Source of the DNA: Mimachlamys varia
Lineage: Eukaryota > Mollusca > Bivalvia > Pectinida > Pectinidae
NCBI GenBank assembly: GCA_947623455.1
Contig: OX392527.1
Coordinates: 29,690,201 to 29,754,200 of the forward strand
Direction: 5' to 3'
Length of the DNA stretch: 64,000 bases
A program made the translations under genes and the position numbers. The notes under the pieces are model-generated. The model was not told where the DNA came from, did no database searches, and saw only the letters and a program-made list of their open reading frames with translations. This document shows positions 27,401 through 42,400 of the stretch, piece by piece; the first letter of the stretch is position 1; each line of letters starts with the position of its first letter.

Positions 27401-30400
27401 TAACAATTTTCCTAAAGCATATTTAAAGTAGTATCAAAGTGAGGTATATAATTACCATCCACTATCAGTATAATCAGCTGTATCATGAACTTTTTGCTGA
27501 TATAAGGTTAATGGCATCAATGTATTAAGGTCACAACGCCACATGTATACATTCGTAAATAAGTACATATTTTCTTAAGGATTTGACATTTATTTAACAA
27601 ACAGATATAAATTATTATGATAAGTAGTTCTGATAGAATTCCAACGTAATGTCTGAGATATGTGCTGTGTACCATTGGTTTGGTATAGTATTATATATAC
27701 ACATGTAGAGTGAAGAGTGGAGGAGACATCAGATATATATAGGTACAACATGTACACATTATAGTAATTAACTTGGGGGCTTAGTGGCACCTGTTACATG
27801 TCACCAGTCTATAGTAGTATACTACAGTCATCTAACCTTCATGGGACATGGGAATCCTGTTAGGGGGACAAATACTAATTCAGTCACAAGTAGTATTCTA
27901 CAGTCATCTAACCTTCACGGGACATGGCAATCCTGTTAGGGGGACAAATACTAATTCAGTCACAAGTAGTATACTACAGTCATCTAACCTTCATGGGACA
28001 TGGGAATCCTGTTAGGGGGACAAATACTAATTCAGTCACAAGTAGTATTCTACAGTCATCTAACCTTCACGGGACATGGCAATCCTGTTAGGGGGACAAA
28101 TACTAATTCAGTCACAAGTAGTATTCTACAGTCATCTAACCTTCACGGGACATGGCAATCCTGTTAGGGGGACAAATACTAATTCAGTCACAAGTAGTAT
28201 TCTACAGTCATCTAACCTTCACGGGACATGGCAATCCTGTTAGGGGGACACACACATACTAATTCAGTCACAAGTAGTATTCTACAGTCATCTAACCTTC
28301 ACGGGACATGGCAATCCTGTTAGGGGGACAAATATTAATTCAGTCACAAGTAGTATTCTACAGTCATCTAACCTTCACGGGACATGGCAATCCTGTTAGG
28401 GGGACAAATACTAATTCAGTCACAAGTAGTATTCTACAGTCATCTAACCTTCACGGGACATGGCAATCCTGTTAGGGGGACAAATACTAATTCAGTCACA
28501 AGTAGTATTCTACAGTCATCTAACCTTCACGGGACATGGCAATCCTGTAGGGGGACACACACATACTAATTCAGTCACAAGTAGTATTCTACAGTCATCT
28601 AACCTTCAAGGGACATGGGAATCCTGTTAGGGGGACAAATACTAATTCAGTCACAAGTAGTATTCTACAGTCATCTAACCTTCACGGGACATGGGAATCC
28701 TGTTAGGGGGACAAATATTAATTCAGTCACAAGTAGTATTCTACAGTCATCTAACCTTCACGGGACATGGGAATCCTGTTAGGGGGACAAATACTAATTC
28801 AGTCACAAGTAGTATTCTACAGTCATCTAACCTTCACGGGACATGGCAATCCTGTTAGGGGGACAAATACTAATTCAGTCACAAGTAGTATTCTACAGTC
28901 ATCTAACCTTCACGGGACATGGCAATCCTGTTAGGGGGACAAATACTAATTCAGTCACAAGTAGTATACTACAGTCATCTAACCTTCACGGGACATGGGA
29001 ATCCTGTTAGGGGGACAAATACTAATTCAGTCACAAGTAGTATTCTACAGTCATCTAACCTTCACGGGACATGGCAATCCTGTTAGGGGGACAAATACTA
29101 ATTCAGTCACAAGTAGTATTCTACAGTCATCTAACCTTCACGGGACATGGCAATCCTGTTAGGGGGACAAATACTAATTCAGTCACAAGTAGTATTCTAC
29201 GGTCATCTAACCTTCACGGGACATGGGAATCCTGTTAGGGGGACAAATACTAATTCAGTCACAAGTAGTATTCTACAGTCATCTAACCTTCACAGGACAT
29301 GGGAATCCTGTTAGGGGGACAAATACTAATTCAGTCACAAGTAGTATTCTACGGTCATCTAACCTTCACGGGACATGGGAATCCTGTTAGGGGGACAAAT
29401 ACTAATTCATTCACAAGACTAAGGACAGGTTATAACAAGCATGTATATGGCACACCTTCTTTCTTGCAGTTGGTCACAGTTAGATACAGGAGAAATTGAG
29501 CTTACCTGATCAGTTACAATTATTTGAATGGGATGTAGCAAGTACATAATGTGTCAGTCACATCCATTAGCTTCCCTATATACAAGCTACATTATTAGAA
29601 ATATATCGTCATTCAATTATAATGTGTCAGTCACATCCATTAGCTTCCATATATACAAGCTACATCATTAGAAATATATCGTCATTCAATTATGTGTCAG
29701 TCACATCAAATAGCTTCCCTATATACAAGCTACATCATTAGAAATATATCGTAATTCAATTATAATGTGTCAGTCACATCAAATAGCTTCCCTATATACA
29801 AGCTACATCATTAGAAATATATCGTCATTGAATTATAATGTGTCAGTCACATCAAACGGCTTCCCTACATACAAGCTATATCATTAGAAATATATCGTCA
29901 TTCAATTATAATGTGTCAGTCACATCAAATAGCTTCCCTATATATAACAGTAAGCTACATTTCGTAAATAAGATGAGTGGGATTTCCATGTGTAAGTGGT
30001 TACTGTTAATGAAATGCTTTTAAATTTGGCAATGGAATTGGACAAATGAAATTTCCCTAAATATGAGGTCATTGCCCTTGACGTGTTCTACCAATGGTTA
30101 TCGAGATAAAGACAGGTCTGTGATCAATTTAAATAATTGATTCATGCTTTATGTAAATATGTGCAAGTATATATATATAGGAATGAAATTTGGCTATCTG
30201 TTAATTGAAAAACTCTAGAAAAATGCCCATGTGGGCCAAAATTGTCTTCTGGAATGACAGAGTTCCAACAAAATGTCATTTCAATCAAGCTTTCCTAACT
30301 TTTTTCATTAATAATACATTTATAATGGAATTCTAGACTGCAGATATGTATAACAAAGCCAACTGTAAGATTGATATGCTTCCAACAAGCAATGGGTGTG

Positions 30401-33400
30401 CCCCAAGAGGATTACCTGGTAATGTATCGGGAAGGTTTGGGTTTTAAGGTATTGGCAGGGCCTAGCTACTTGGTACACAAGGTTTGATGTAGGGTATGGA
30501 TAGCTCAGGTAGACAGTAGACATGGGTTTGGATCATTTGGTATGTATTGGCTGAGGAGTAGCTTGTGGAAAATCAACTTGAAATGGGGTAGAGTTATAAA
30601 CAGCATAGAGCAAGGATGCTGGGTTAACGGTAAGGTAAAGGTTGGTGTTGAATGACTTGGATCACTGGGAAGGGTAGGAGGTAGACACCAAGTATTGGGT
30701 CTGGTCACTGAGTTTTGGGGTACCATATATATTGTATAGCGATAATGGGTGTTGGGACAGGGTAAGATACACGGGGCATGCAGTTTCACTTGGCATGGGG
30801 AGGGTCTAATGTAGCTAGGGGAAAAGGGAAATGGGGAGGGTCTAATGTAGCTAGGGACAAAGGTAAATGGGGAGGGTCAAATGTGGCTAGGGAAAAAGGG
30901 AAATGGGGAGGGTCAAATGTGGCTAGGGAAAAAGGGAAATGGGGAGGGTCAAATGTGGCTAGGGAAAAAGGGAAATGGGGAGGGTCAAATGTGGCTAGGG
31001 ACAAAGGTAAATGGGGAAGGTCAAATGTGGCTAGGGACAAAGGGAAATGGGGAGGGTCAAATGTGGCTAGGGAAAAAGGGAAATGGGGAGGGTCAAATGT
31101 GGCTTAAGGGACAAAGGGAAATGAGGAGGGTCAAATGTGGCTAGGGAAAAAGGGAAATGGGGAGGGTCTAATGTGGCTAGGGAAAAAGGGAAATGGGGAG
31201 GGTCAAATGTGGCTAGGGAAAAAGGGAAATGAGGAGGGTCAAATGTGGCTAGGGAAAAAGGGAAATGGGGAGGGTCTAATGTGGCTAGGGAAAAAGGGAA
31301 ATGGGGAGGGTCAAATGTGGCTAGGGAAAAAGGGAAATGGGGAGGGTCTAATGTAGCTAGGGACAAAGAGAAATGGGGGATTATTGCATATAAAGAAAAT
31401 AAAAAATTTAGAATATAATACAGGCAAACATACAATTAACTCCAGAACAAGCAATATACACACACATTTCCAAATTATAAACACAAAACTTGGCAGTGGT
31501 GCAGATCATGAAAATGGTTGTCATGCAGAACATCATAGTATTTAATGATATTACAAACATTGGAACATCATGGTATTATGATGCCAAAACTTAGCACCCA
31601 CAGTTCGCCATCAGAAGACCATTATTACTAATGGTGTGCATACTTTGTAAGTGAGATGGGACATGTAACATGTGTAATATTCCACATATCTGTAATAATA
31701 AATACATTTATGATGGAGGTGTGTCATGCAGCATGCGTACCAGTACAAACTGTTAGAAGAGTTACCTGTGTTATCCCGTTCAGCTTCTGTAACACAGGGG
31801 TACCATGCTAACATATATAGAGTTTTGCATTCCATCATTATCATATAGTATTAATTATCAAAATGCAATCATTCCATGCAAATGACTCAAAGCCTATTAG
31901 AGTAATAAACAACTGATCTAATGTTTACTGTGGAATATTTATATCCGCTCTATGTGATAGTACTTATACTTAAAGGCCCAATATACATAACTTCAGAAAT
32001 TGTTTTGTGATTCTGAACGATTTTGAAAAAAATCAAGTTCATAACCCGGCAAAAATAAGCCTAAAACGAAGTAAACCTGAGCAGTAACTAACAAGAAAAA
32101 TCTTGACAGAAAAATCCAAAGAATTGAAAATAATTCAGGTGTGGCCCACTTCAACAACAAACCAAGGTTAGAAGACAGTTCAAAATGGACGAATATTTAC
32201 ATATACTGAGTTTCAACTGCTGCTGTACAGGTAACCACGTAAGAATTCATCTTGAATATTGCTGATATCAGTTAATCTTAAATAAATCTATAAATACAAA
32301 AAGTTATTAGGCTTCATTTTCACTTCAAGTTTTGCTGAAAGTTACGTATATTGGGCCTTAAATGTAAAATCACATATGTACTTGTTGGTAAATAAGTACT
32401 TAATAAATACAGTACTGTACTATTTCAGTATTTGTCTTTACTGCATACTAATATCAACTGTTTATTGTTATATTTGCCGAGATTTTACTTGAATTACAGG
32501 GTCTAAATCCCTGCAAATTGTGAACAGACCACAACCTGCAGGGGTTTAGGCCATGTAATAATTTCTTTCACTCTTTAATTCCTTATCAGGAGTTCAACTG
32601 TTCAAGAGTTAAAGAAATGAATTTTCATGACCTTTGAATTTTAATCCTAACCTATTTCTTTTAAGATGTTAGACTGTATAGAGTGAATCATTTCTAAGAG
32701 TTAATATGCTACAATCATTAAATCTACACTAAAGAAAGACGAACACAGTTCAAAAATTGAATGCAAAGAAATCTACACACGTTATTTTAGTTCTACGAAT
32801 GCATGTTACTCTTTGAAATCTGCGAAGACTACTTTGGGTCAAGTACATGCTAAGTTAGAAAATAGTCTGGAGTGACCTACCTTGGTTATAAGACACAGCC
32901 GAGCTGATTGACCGAGTGTCGGCCAGATGATCGACACGCTCTGACAGAGTGATAGGTGAATCCTCATCACTTCCCTCCCCTAGCAAACCTCTTCGCAGCA
33001 CTTTCAGTTTCTTCTGACGTTCCTTGATCCTCAAGTATTTTTCATAAGCTGTGTTTCCCATGTGGGATGCTCCCAAGTGTCTGCCCCTAGGACTCAGAAG
33101 CGGTCCGATTCTCTGTCCAGTGGTTACCCCGGGAGACACCGACCCACCATTTTGTGAAGATGAGAATGTAATGTCTGACAGGTGGTAGGACTGACCCTCC
33201 TGTGAGGACTCTGTCAAATCCAGCTTCAGGTCCATCCGACTAGCAAGTTTGTATGGTGGTGGTGCAATCTGTTCCGGACCAGTATACACGTTTTCAGTGT
33301 CCTGTATGTGGACACCATTGACATCTCGATGAGTGTTTCTGGATGATGGTTGGTATCCTGAATCAGTTTCTGAGAGAAAAGATTCATCATCTTCATGAAA

Positions 33401-36400
33401 TTATAACAATGATAATTTATAAAGAAGCTATGTTTTCATTTTGTAAAGGATGAACCAAAAGTTTAAAGAAAGACTCTTAAAAAACAAGAAATTTCCTGAA
33501 AGGCATGAATGCCTTTTGCAGTCAAATGTTCACATTTTTATGAATAGAAGTAAATTTGACAGTTGAATATGCTGATGACCTTTTTCAAATTCATTGTACA
33601 ATACAAACGTCATTCATGCATCTCTATCACATACAACATTGAACTTAGCCTTGACCTTGACACCCTTCAATATGCACATATGTGAGGTAAATTTCAATGA
33701 GATCTGCTATGAAAGTCATTAGAGCAAGCAACTTTTATATTATGAACAAAATGAATAAAATGTTTAAATTGACTTATAGTTATGCACCTTGTATACAGAC
33801 AAAATGTAGAACAAAGTGCTCAAAGCTTACCTTCATTTCCACTACGATGCCTTGACCTTGACCGTGATCTTGACTTTGACCTCTGCTGTTCCCTCCTGTG
33901 GGAATACTTGTGTTTCCCTCTGGACCTGTTGGCTCTGTTTTCCCGCTGAAAAGAGCTGGTTTGGCGGCTTTTACTCTGGGGTTGTGGCACAGTATCCTCC
34001 TAAAGGACAAAAACATAGGTTTGGTTAACTTACTAGTATATAAATCATTGTACAAAAGATAAAGCTTGGTTTGATGTTCACATTTCTACATATCTATTTC
34101 ATTATTTCAATAAATTATCTGACCGATATATACTATCCCCTGTGTAATCAGTTACCTAAGGAAAGTAACTCTATGAAGTCTTATTAAAAAAAGACTGAAA
34201 AATACTAATTACTACATATATATACGTATCCTGGACATTCATCTTTGTAGGGTTATCTACTTGTTATGGATCTATATTTCTAGTGGCTTAGTGATAATAG
34301 TGTTAGTGTTACATCACTTAAACTACAGACAAGTGGCCACATGTTTGACCTTCATATATTGTGGCCACAGATCTAAGTCACATCTTTTTAACTGAAACAG
34401 CAGGCAAGCTGACACAACATGCTAAATATTGTTATTGTTTTGTTCTGGTTGGAGATTGTTTCCTATCCTTCAGTGCCCATTATTTTAATGATATTCATAA
34501 TCATATGGTTCAACATCCCGGCAAGCTAGAAACTAGAAATTAACACTCTTGACCTTGAAAAAATTAATAAGAAATGTTTGAGTCTTGCACGCATTTGACC
34601 ATACTTATTGGTAATGGTGGAATTTATTAGGAGTGCATTGCTGTATTGAAAGTTTAAGACAGATACCCGTAATTTGCAAGGCATAATTTGTACCTTGTCG
34701 CATAAAAACGTCATATGTTGAAGGCAAACTACAAGTAGGTTATGCGAGTCAGTAAAGACAGGTTTTTGTATTTTTGTAGTATGTGAGTCAGTAAAGACAG
34801 GTTTTTGTATTTTTGTAGTATGTGAGTCAGTAAAGACAGATTTTTGTATTTTTGTAGATATATGTGAGTCAGTAAAGACAGGTTTTTGTATTTTTGTAGT
34901 ATGTGGGTCAGCTAAAGACAGGTTTTGTAGTATGTGAGTCAGTAAACACAGGTTTTTGTACTTTTTTATAGCGACTGTACTGTACCTCGCTGCCACTTCC
35001 CAGTATAGTTTTGTACAGGCCTCTTATACACTGGCGATGTGATCTCTTCTCTGTATACTTGTCTGCATACATATCACATGCCTGCAAAAGATATTTTACA
35101 ATACAGTATACAGGTATTGATAAAATTGCAAAATTTAAATTGTTTTATTCACTTGTATAACTAATATGGCTGATTTGCACAGTTTTAAAATAGGAGTGTC
35201 CCATTTAAAAAGATAACAGACCATATGCATGTTATATTTCATGATGGTTACTTAAAAATTATTGCCATGATATAATTCTATATTATCAACATCAACCTTA
35301 TCATCTGATGTTGGTTCATTGTACTTAGAATGTTTTATTAGAAAATAGCTATATCATATTCTAAATATAACATTATTACAGGATGCAGAAAGTAAAATAT
35401 ATATATACATAGCCCACCAGTTGCCTCACTATCATTCAGTTTCGGATATGTTCCTACAAACACAAATATTTATCTTCCTTTATCAAAGTGATCTTTTGAT
35501 GTTTGTATATAGTTTACGCTCTCACTTTCCCCTTTAGTGCATTTGCTGTGTTTGAAGTTTCATATCTACCTCTAGCAGCTCAATCATGCTGGGCCGCTGT
35601 GAAGGTAGCCCTTCACACAGTGACTTCAGAACTGCTCCCAAGTTACTGCTCACCTTGGCGGGCTGCAAAATTAAAGTTATCTGTATTAAGGATCAAACTT
35701 ACTGAATCAACAAATCAAAATAACGGTACAATTACTGGGGAAACATTCTTTGAAATGTGTCTGCTGTCTGAGCTTTTATTTGTAAGACAATATTAATGTC
35801 TCAATATTTACATCCTCCATTGAAATTGAAACCATCAAAATTGTGCATTAAAATTAAGACAAGAAAAAACATTTTTTATATATTTATAACGCTACATAAT
35901 TTTTGTCCAGAACTTGGTTTTTTGTATCTTTTCCTGATCCACTTTAACTGCTAGGCTTTTACAACATATATAAAGTCAAGCTCAAACTTTGTTAATTCAA
36001 ACTTATATAACTAGGTCTCAAAGACTCCATTTAATTCTGTCCATCCAATCCTTACACTTACATCCTAACTCAATTTACCCGAATACATCTCCTTCAGTCC
36101 CAACCAACTTTGATATAAGATGAGGTTAGACTATACCATATTATTGCAGACCTTGACAAAAGACCTTCACTGATGAAAATCAGTGTCACATGTTTTATTA
36201 TGTATCATTATAATGTAATCAAAACAAACATAAACAGGTTTCCTATTAATAAAGCACATTATAAAGGTTCTAACCTAAGCTTACATTACAATGGTCAGGT
36301 AATAAACATAGCCTCACCAGCTAACTTAACATTGTCACCTAAGCTAACAATACAATGGTTGGAACAAGATTTGGTTTTCCTAGTACCGTTCCGTGATGAT

Positions 36401-39400
36401 CTAACATGACCATCTCACAATGAAAACCAAAACAAGGTCTTATCAAGGTCGGGACAACCATACATGTACACATGCATCAGAATCAGTGAACACCTAAACA
36501 TATAATTCTCCATTGGGTGACTGGTTTTAGAACTACTGATCAGGTAATATAATTTGTTTGGCATTTTATTAATACAAGTACATATCAATTTTACACAATC
36601 AATTATGTGTGTTTCATTCGACTTCGTCACAATTTGTACAAGCTTTAAATTCTTACTTCACTGAATCATTGAGCAATTGACCTCCAGCAGGTGACAGGGA
36701 GAACCTTCTAAATGGTTTATGTATATACATGTATTTTATACTTAAAATCTAACTTCATTTTGTCATCAGTAATTTCAGAATATATATATATATGATGACA
36801 AAACTCATTACAACAAACTTAAATGACTATTGAACTTCATCATTATATATCTAATTGAGCCCCTGAGTTATAAATCCACTCCACAGTAAAACTGGGACTG
36901 CTATTTGAGGTTTTACAGTACATATCTCTATCTCAAGCACCACCACAAGTCTGTAATTAAGTTTACAGAAAAAAATCACCATTACTTATTTACCATCAAA
37001 AGATAACTTACTCAGCAAGAAATGCTTGCTCTATGAATTTTTTCACGTAATGTTGAATCAAGAAAGTCTTAAACACTGGACAGTTTGTCTAAGAACTAGC
37101 ACTTAATTAACTTATCCAATAGGATTCTACCATTACGTTACCCTAGCTACAAGGGACACCTACTTTGAAAAATAAATCATCCACTTTCTCTTTTTCAGTT
37201 ACAGAGTACTGTACTACAGAACACATACATTATTGTGGAACATCAGATATATTTGCATGCTGAATTTGAATTGATTATTTCATTGATTTGATCTGTAATC
37301 CAATGTAAAGCCAGAGTAATGCCCTGGCTTAGTTTCAAAAGTTTAACATTCCTAATATAACTTGAGCAATGGAAAGATTTGAGGGGAATTGCACCTGATC
37401 CCTGTTCAATTGTAAGTCAAGGGCTTATATTTATAAATTGTGCAATATAAAGTACCTCTTATTTAATTTGGACATCACTGCATGCTTAGAAACAGTAGCT
37501 GGAAGACAGTAGCATTTTAAGGATGTGTGGTCTCTTTAAGAGAAAATAAAATAGGAGATTTTTTTTGGGAGGTATAGTTATCTCTATACAAAAGCTTGGG
37601 AATGCCTACATATTTAACACCCCTATGGATGATAGTTGAACCAAACAGGCAGTCTGAATCTCAAATATCAACCCATTTCCATATTATATTGTGTGGTTGC
37701 CAACATACTGGAATGTTTTGATTTTACATTCTGGATGTTTATGTATAAGTGTTGTATTATGTCTGGGTTTTATTTTTAAAGAAACAGAATTGTGTTATAA
37801 GCTGTTATTTGCCAAACTGGCATAAATTTTTCAGATGATCATTGATTACATCTCTAAAAACATGTATTCATATCATGTCATGATCAGCTTAAAACAAAGC
37901 TTGTTTGAATCCTCCATAGGATATATAGTTTATTTTTTCAGTGTGCTAAGGACCCCAAATATTTATCTAAGGACTCCCAATATCAAGTGGTCCAACGGTC
38001 TCCAAAAGTCAAATTTGGATGTAAAACCTTGTTACCCAGCTGCATTCTAATGGCATATTATGAGATCATGAACTCCAAGACTGATCAGACTCAATCAAGG
38101 TGGGTGTCCATTAGTCAAACTTCCCCATTAAACTACCCAATGGTGTTGACTTATCTGTGAACTAGCTTATCTATCTCATCTAGGCTAAGATATTCTGTAA
38201 ATATACCACATTGAAGTTCTATAAATGATCATTACAACATCAATACAGTGAAAGGTATTTATCAAGGAGTGAGAATTTCTCATATTGACCGGTGAATGTA
38301 TTAATATATCTGGTTATCTGTAGTGTTTACTCCATACCAGGTATATCAGAGCTAGCTGTGCCAGGTCTGTTTATACCTGGCCTGGCCATGTTTTATTCAT
38401 AGCCATACATTATTTATAAAGGCCCAGTCAGAAGTAAAAACATAAACCAGGTGGGCTGGGTGGTATGGAAGCCACCCTCCCCCAGCTGTGAGGGCTGAAC
38501 ACCCCTGGCTCCACACACTCCCCCAGCTGTGAGCTAGGGCTCCACAGCACCACATGTGGCCTGTCCATCTTGTCTTCCACAATATCACCAACACAACACT
38601 TCTGATCATAGTACTCACTTATGTAGACTGGCTACTATAGCCCCAAAGTTTTTATGGAAAATCTCTCTACTGAATATTACTACTAACTCAATCTCCCCCT
38701 AGTTTCAAACTAAGGAATCCGACATCCAAGTGATAACAATTATTAGACTATTTTTATTTTTATCTAAATAGTTTAATATCTGTATACTTAATTCTAGAGA
38801 CGGGAGCCAGTGTATTACATAATGCTACAACACTATATTGACATTTTGAAGAAGCAATCTAATGCATGTATAATAGGGTACAAGTGATTCTCATTATGAA
38901 GATGGATATATCAGGATTTAGATAAAGTGTTTAATAGATCAGGTGTCCCATTCCATGGTTTTTATTGAGAAAGGCAGAGATGAGTAGAATTGGCTGTTTA
39001 CCAGACATGTTGTATCTATACCAGTCTATCACTGTCAGGTGTAGGGGCTGATCCATCAGGTTAATTAGCCCACCACAGGTACAAATGTTACAGGTACACG
39101 CCAACTCCTACTCATCAATATAACATTCTCTCAAACTAGAATATTTTTAGCATTCTATCGGTCATTTCTCTTACCATGACAGCTAGCAGGTCCGATGCCA
39201 AAACAAGTATTTCAGAATACATGTATGACAATATGTAACCTTCTAAATACCTTTGCAGTTATAAATGTAATGTATACAATTACAGTAGTTGTCATATAAT
39301 GCACATTAATTAACTATATTATATATATAATCATAAACAATAAATATCTTTTGAAATAATTTTCCAATGAAAATCATCTGATGATGAATAAAAGATGCAT

Positions 39401-42400
39401 AGTGCATGTTCTTCAGATCTGCATACAAATACATGTATGTACAATGTATACAATTTAGTGAGCAGTAGCACGAACAGGTGATCATTGACAAAAATATATG
39501 TTACCTTTGACAACAAAATTCACTGTATCTGGTATGTTCATCTTTCCTCACAAAAATGATATGTGACCTTTAGCATTACGGTATATTGGACTTTTGCAAA
39601 AAAATACTGATGTGTGAATTAAGCCCAATTGCAATGCAGTCATAATCAAACTTTTAAACTGAATTTGCAAAAGCATGATCAAGCAATTAAGGACAGATTT
39701 GGTTCTGACACGTGGGTTAAATTAATACAATAAATCAACACTTTGTGTGATGGTGTAAGTAGGTTTCCAGGTAAGAATTTCTCTCAACATGTGTAGACCT
39801 GATGTGTGAATGAACAAACAGGATGGTCTGATCCAATGACAGACAGACAAGAGAAACAGCTCTGTAGTACATGTACAGTCAGTTAGGCAGTAATTGTAGG
39901 TGTATATCAGCCAGGGTCATCAGTACCTTCCTGTAGACATGCATTGGTAGTATGGTCTAGGGTCGGTACATAGTGGGCTCTTGAGTTTATCTACACAAAA
40001 CTCATAAACAAACAAAACAAAGACAATTTCCCTTTCATCTGAATGGTTCTGGACCATCTACTTGTGTAGCTGTCGGTTGGAGAGCTTCCGCTCATTAACA
40101 TGCAGCTGTTGTTAACCTGGGAATCCCTGCATCATTTTATGTTGGTTACTTACACGTACAACTTAGTCACTATAATCATCTCACAACAGGTACCTACAAC
40201 TGAGTTACTGTATATCTCACACCAGGTAACTAGCAGCTGAGTCACTGTATATCTCACACCAGGTAACTAACAACTGATTCAATGTATATCTCACAACAGG
40301 TAACTAACAACTGAGTCACTGTATGTCTCACAACAGGTAACTAACAACTGAGTCAGTGTATATCTCACAACAGGTACTTAATGAGTTACTGTATATCTCA
40401 CACCAGTAACTTATGATTTAGTCACTCAGGTTTATCTCACACCAGGTAACTAACAACTGAGTCACTGTATATCTCACACCAGGTAACTAACAACTGAGTC
40501 AATGTATATCTCACACCAGTAACTTATAATTGAGTCAATGTATATCTCACAACAGGTAACTAACAACTGAGTCACTATATCTCAAACCAGGTAACTAACT
40601 GAGTTACTGTATAAGTCACAACAGGTAACTAATAACTGAGTCACTGTATGTTTCACCCCAGGTAACTAACAACTGAATCAATGTAATCTCACACCCAGTA
40701 ACTAACAACTGAGTCATGGTATATCTCACACCAGGTAACTAACAACTGAGTCACTGTATATCTCACACCCAGTAACTAACAACTGAGTCACGGTATATCT
40801 CACACCAGGTAACTAACAACTGAATCAATGTAATCTCACACCCAGTAACTAACAACTGAGTCACGGTATATCTCACACCAGGTAACTAACAACTGAATCA
40901 ATGTAATCTCACACCCAGTAACTAACAACTGAGTCACGGTATATCTCACACCAGGTAACTAACAACTGAGTCACTATATCTCACAACAGGTAACTAATTG
41001 AATCACTCTATATCTCACACCCAGTAACTAACAACTGAGTCACTGTATATCTCACACCAAGTAACTAACACCTGAATCAATGTATATCTCACAGCAGTAA
41101 CTGACAACTGAGTCACTGTATATCTCACACCAGGTAACTAACAACTGAGTCAATGTATATCTCACACCAGGTAACTAACAACTGAGTCACTGTATATCTC
41201 ACACCAAGTAACTAACACCTGAATCAATGTATATCTCACAGCAGTAACTGACAACTGAGTCACGGTATATCTCACACCAGGTAACTAACAACTGAGTCAC
41301 TGTATATCTCACACCCAGTAACTAACAACTGAATCAATGTATATCTCACACCCAGTAACTGACAACTGAGTCACTGTATATCTCACACCAGGTAACTAGC
41401 AACTGAATCAATGTATATCTCACAGCAGTAACTTATAATTGAGTCATGGTATATCTCACAACAGGTAACTAGCAGCTCAGTCACTGTATATCTCACACCA
41501 GGTAACTAACAACTGAGTCACTGTATATCTCACACCAGTAACTTATAATTGAGTCACTGTATATCTCACACCAGGTAACTAACAACTGAGTCACTCTATA
41601 TCTCACACCAGTAACTTATAATTGAGTCAATGTTTATCTCACACCAGTAACTTATAATTGGGTCACTGTAAATCTCACACCAGGTAACTAACAACTAGCT
41701 GAGTCACTCTATATCTCACACCAGTAACTTATAATTGAGTCACAGTATAACTCACACCAGTAACTTATAATTGAGTCACTCTATATCTCACACCAGTAAC
41801 TTATAATTGGGTCACTGTAAATCTCACACCAGGTAACTAACAACCGAGTCACTGGATATCTCACACCAGTAACTTATAATTGGGTCACTGTATATCTCAC
41901 ACCAGGTAACTAACAACTGAGTCACTGTATATCTCACACCAGTAACTTATAATTGAGTCACTGTATATCTCACACCAGTAACTTATAATTGAGTCACTGT
42001 ATATCTCACACCAGGTAACTAACAACTGAGTCACTGTATATCTCACACCAGGTAACTAACAACTGAGTTACTGTATATCTCACAAAAGGTAACTAACAAC
42101 TGAGTCAATGTATATCTCACACCAGTAACTTATAATTGAGTCAATGTATATCTCACAACAGGTAACTAACAACTGAGTCACTATATCTCAAACCAGGTAA
42201 CTAACTGAGTTACTGTATAAGTCACAACAGGTAACTAATAACTGAGTCACTGTATGTTTCACCCCAGGTAACTAACAACTGAATCAATGTAATCTCACAC
42301 CCAGTAACTAACAACTGAGTCATGGTATATCTCACACCAGGTAACTAACAACTGAGTCACTGTATATCTCACACCCAGTAACTAACAACTGAGTCACGGT

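Noticed and set aside
27825..29420. Possible CRISPR array (regular direct repeats)
   Set aside because: Whole units are repeated without unique spacers, and the DNA is eukaryotic intron. It is a minisatellite. The same holds for the arrays at 22.7, 29.5 and 40-47 kb.
30778..31435. Repeat proteins on both strands of the 36-bp array
   Set aside because: Unit length is a multiple of 3, which makes open frames automatic. No start context, domain or splice link to the gene.
33780..34055. 91-codon minus open frame in a different phase over the Arg/Ser exon
   Set aside because: That phase would not connect to the neighbouring exons. The phase that does connect gives the Arg/Ser-rich sequence.
38397..38618. 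GC-richer minus open frame as an extra exon
   Set aside because: The exons on either side join in phase without it. The translation is Trp/Gly-rich with no PTPN13 similarity. Kept only as a remark.
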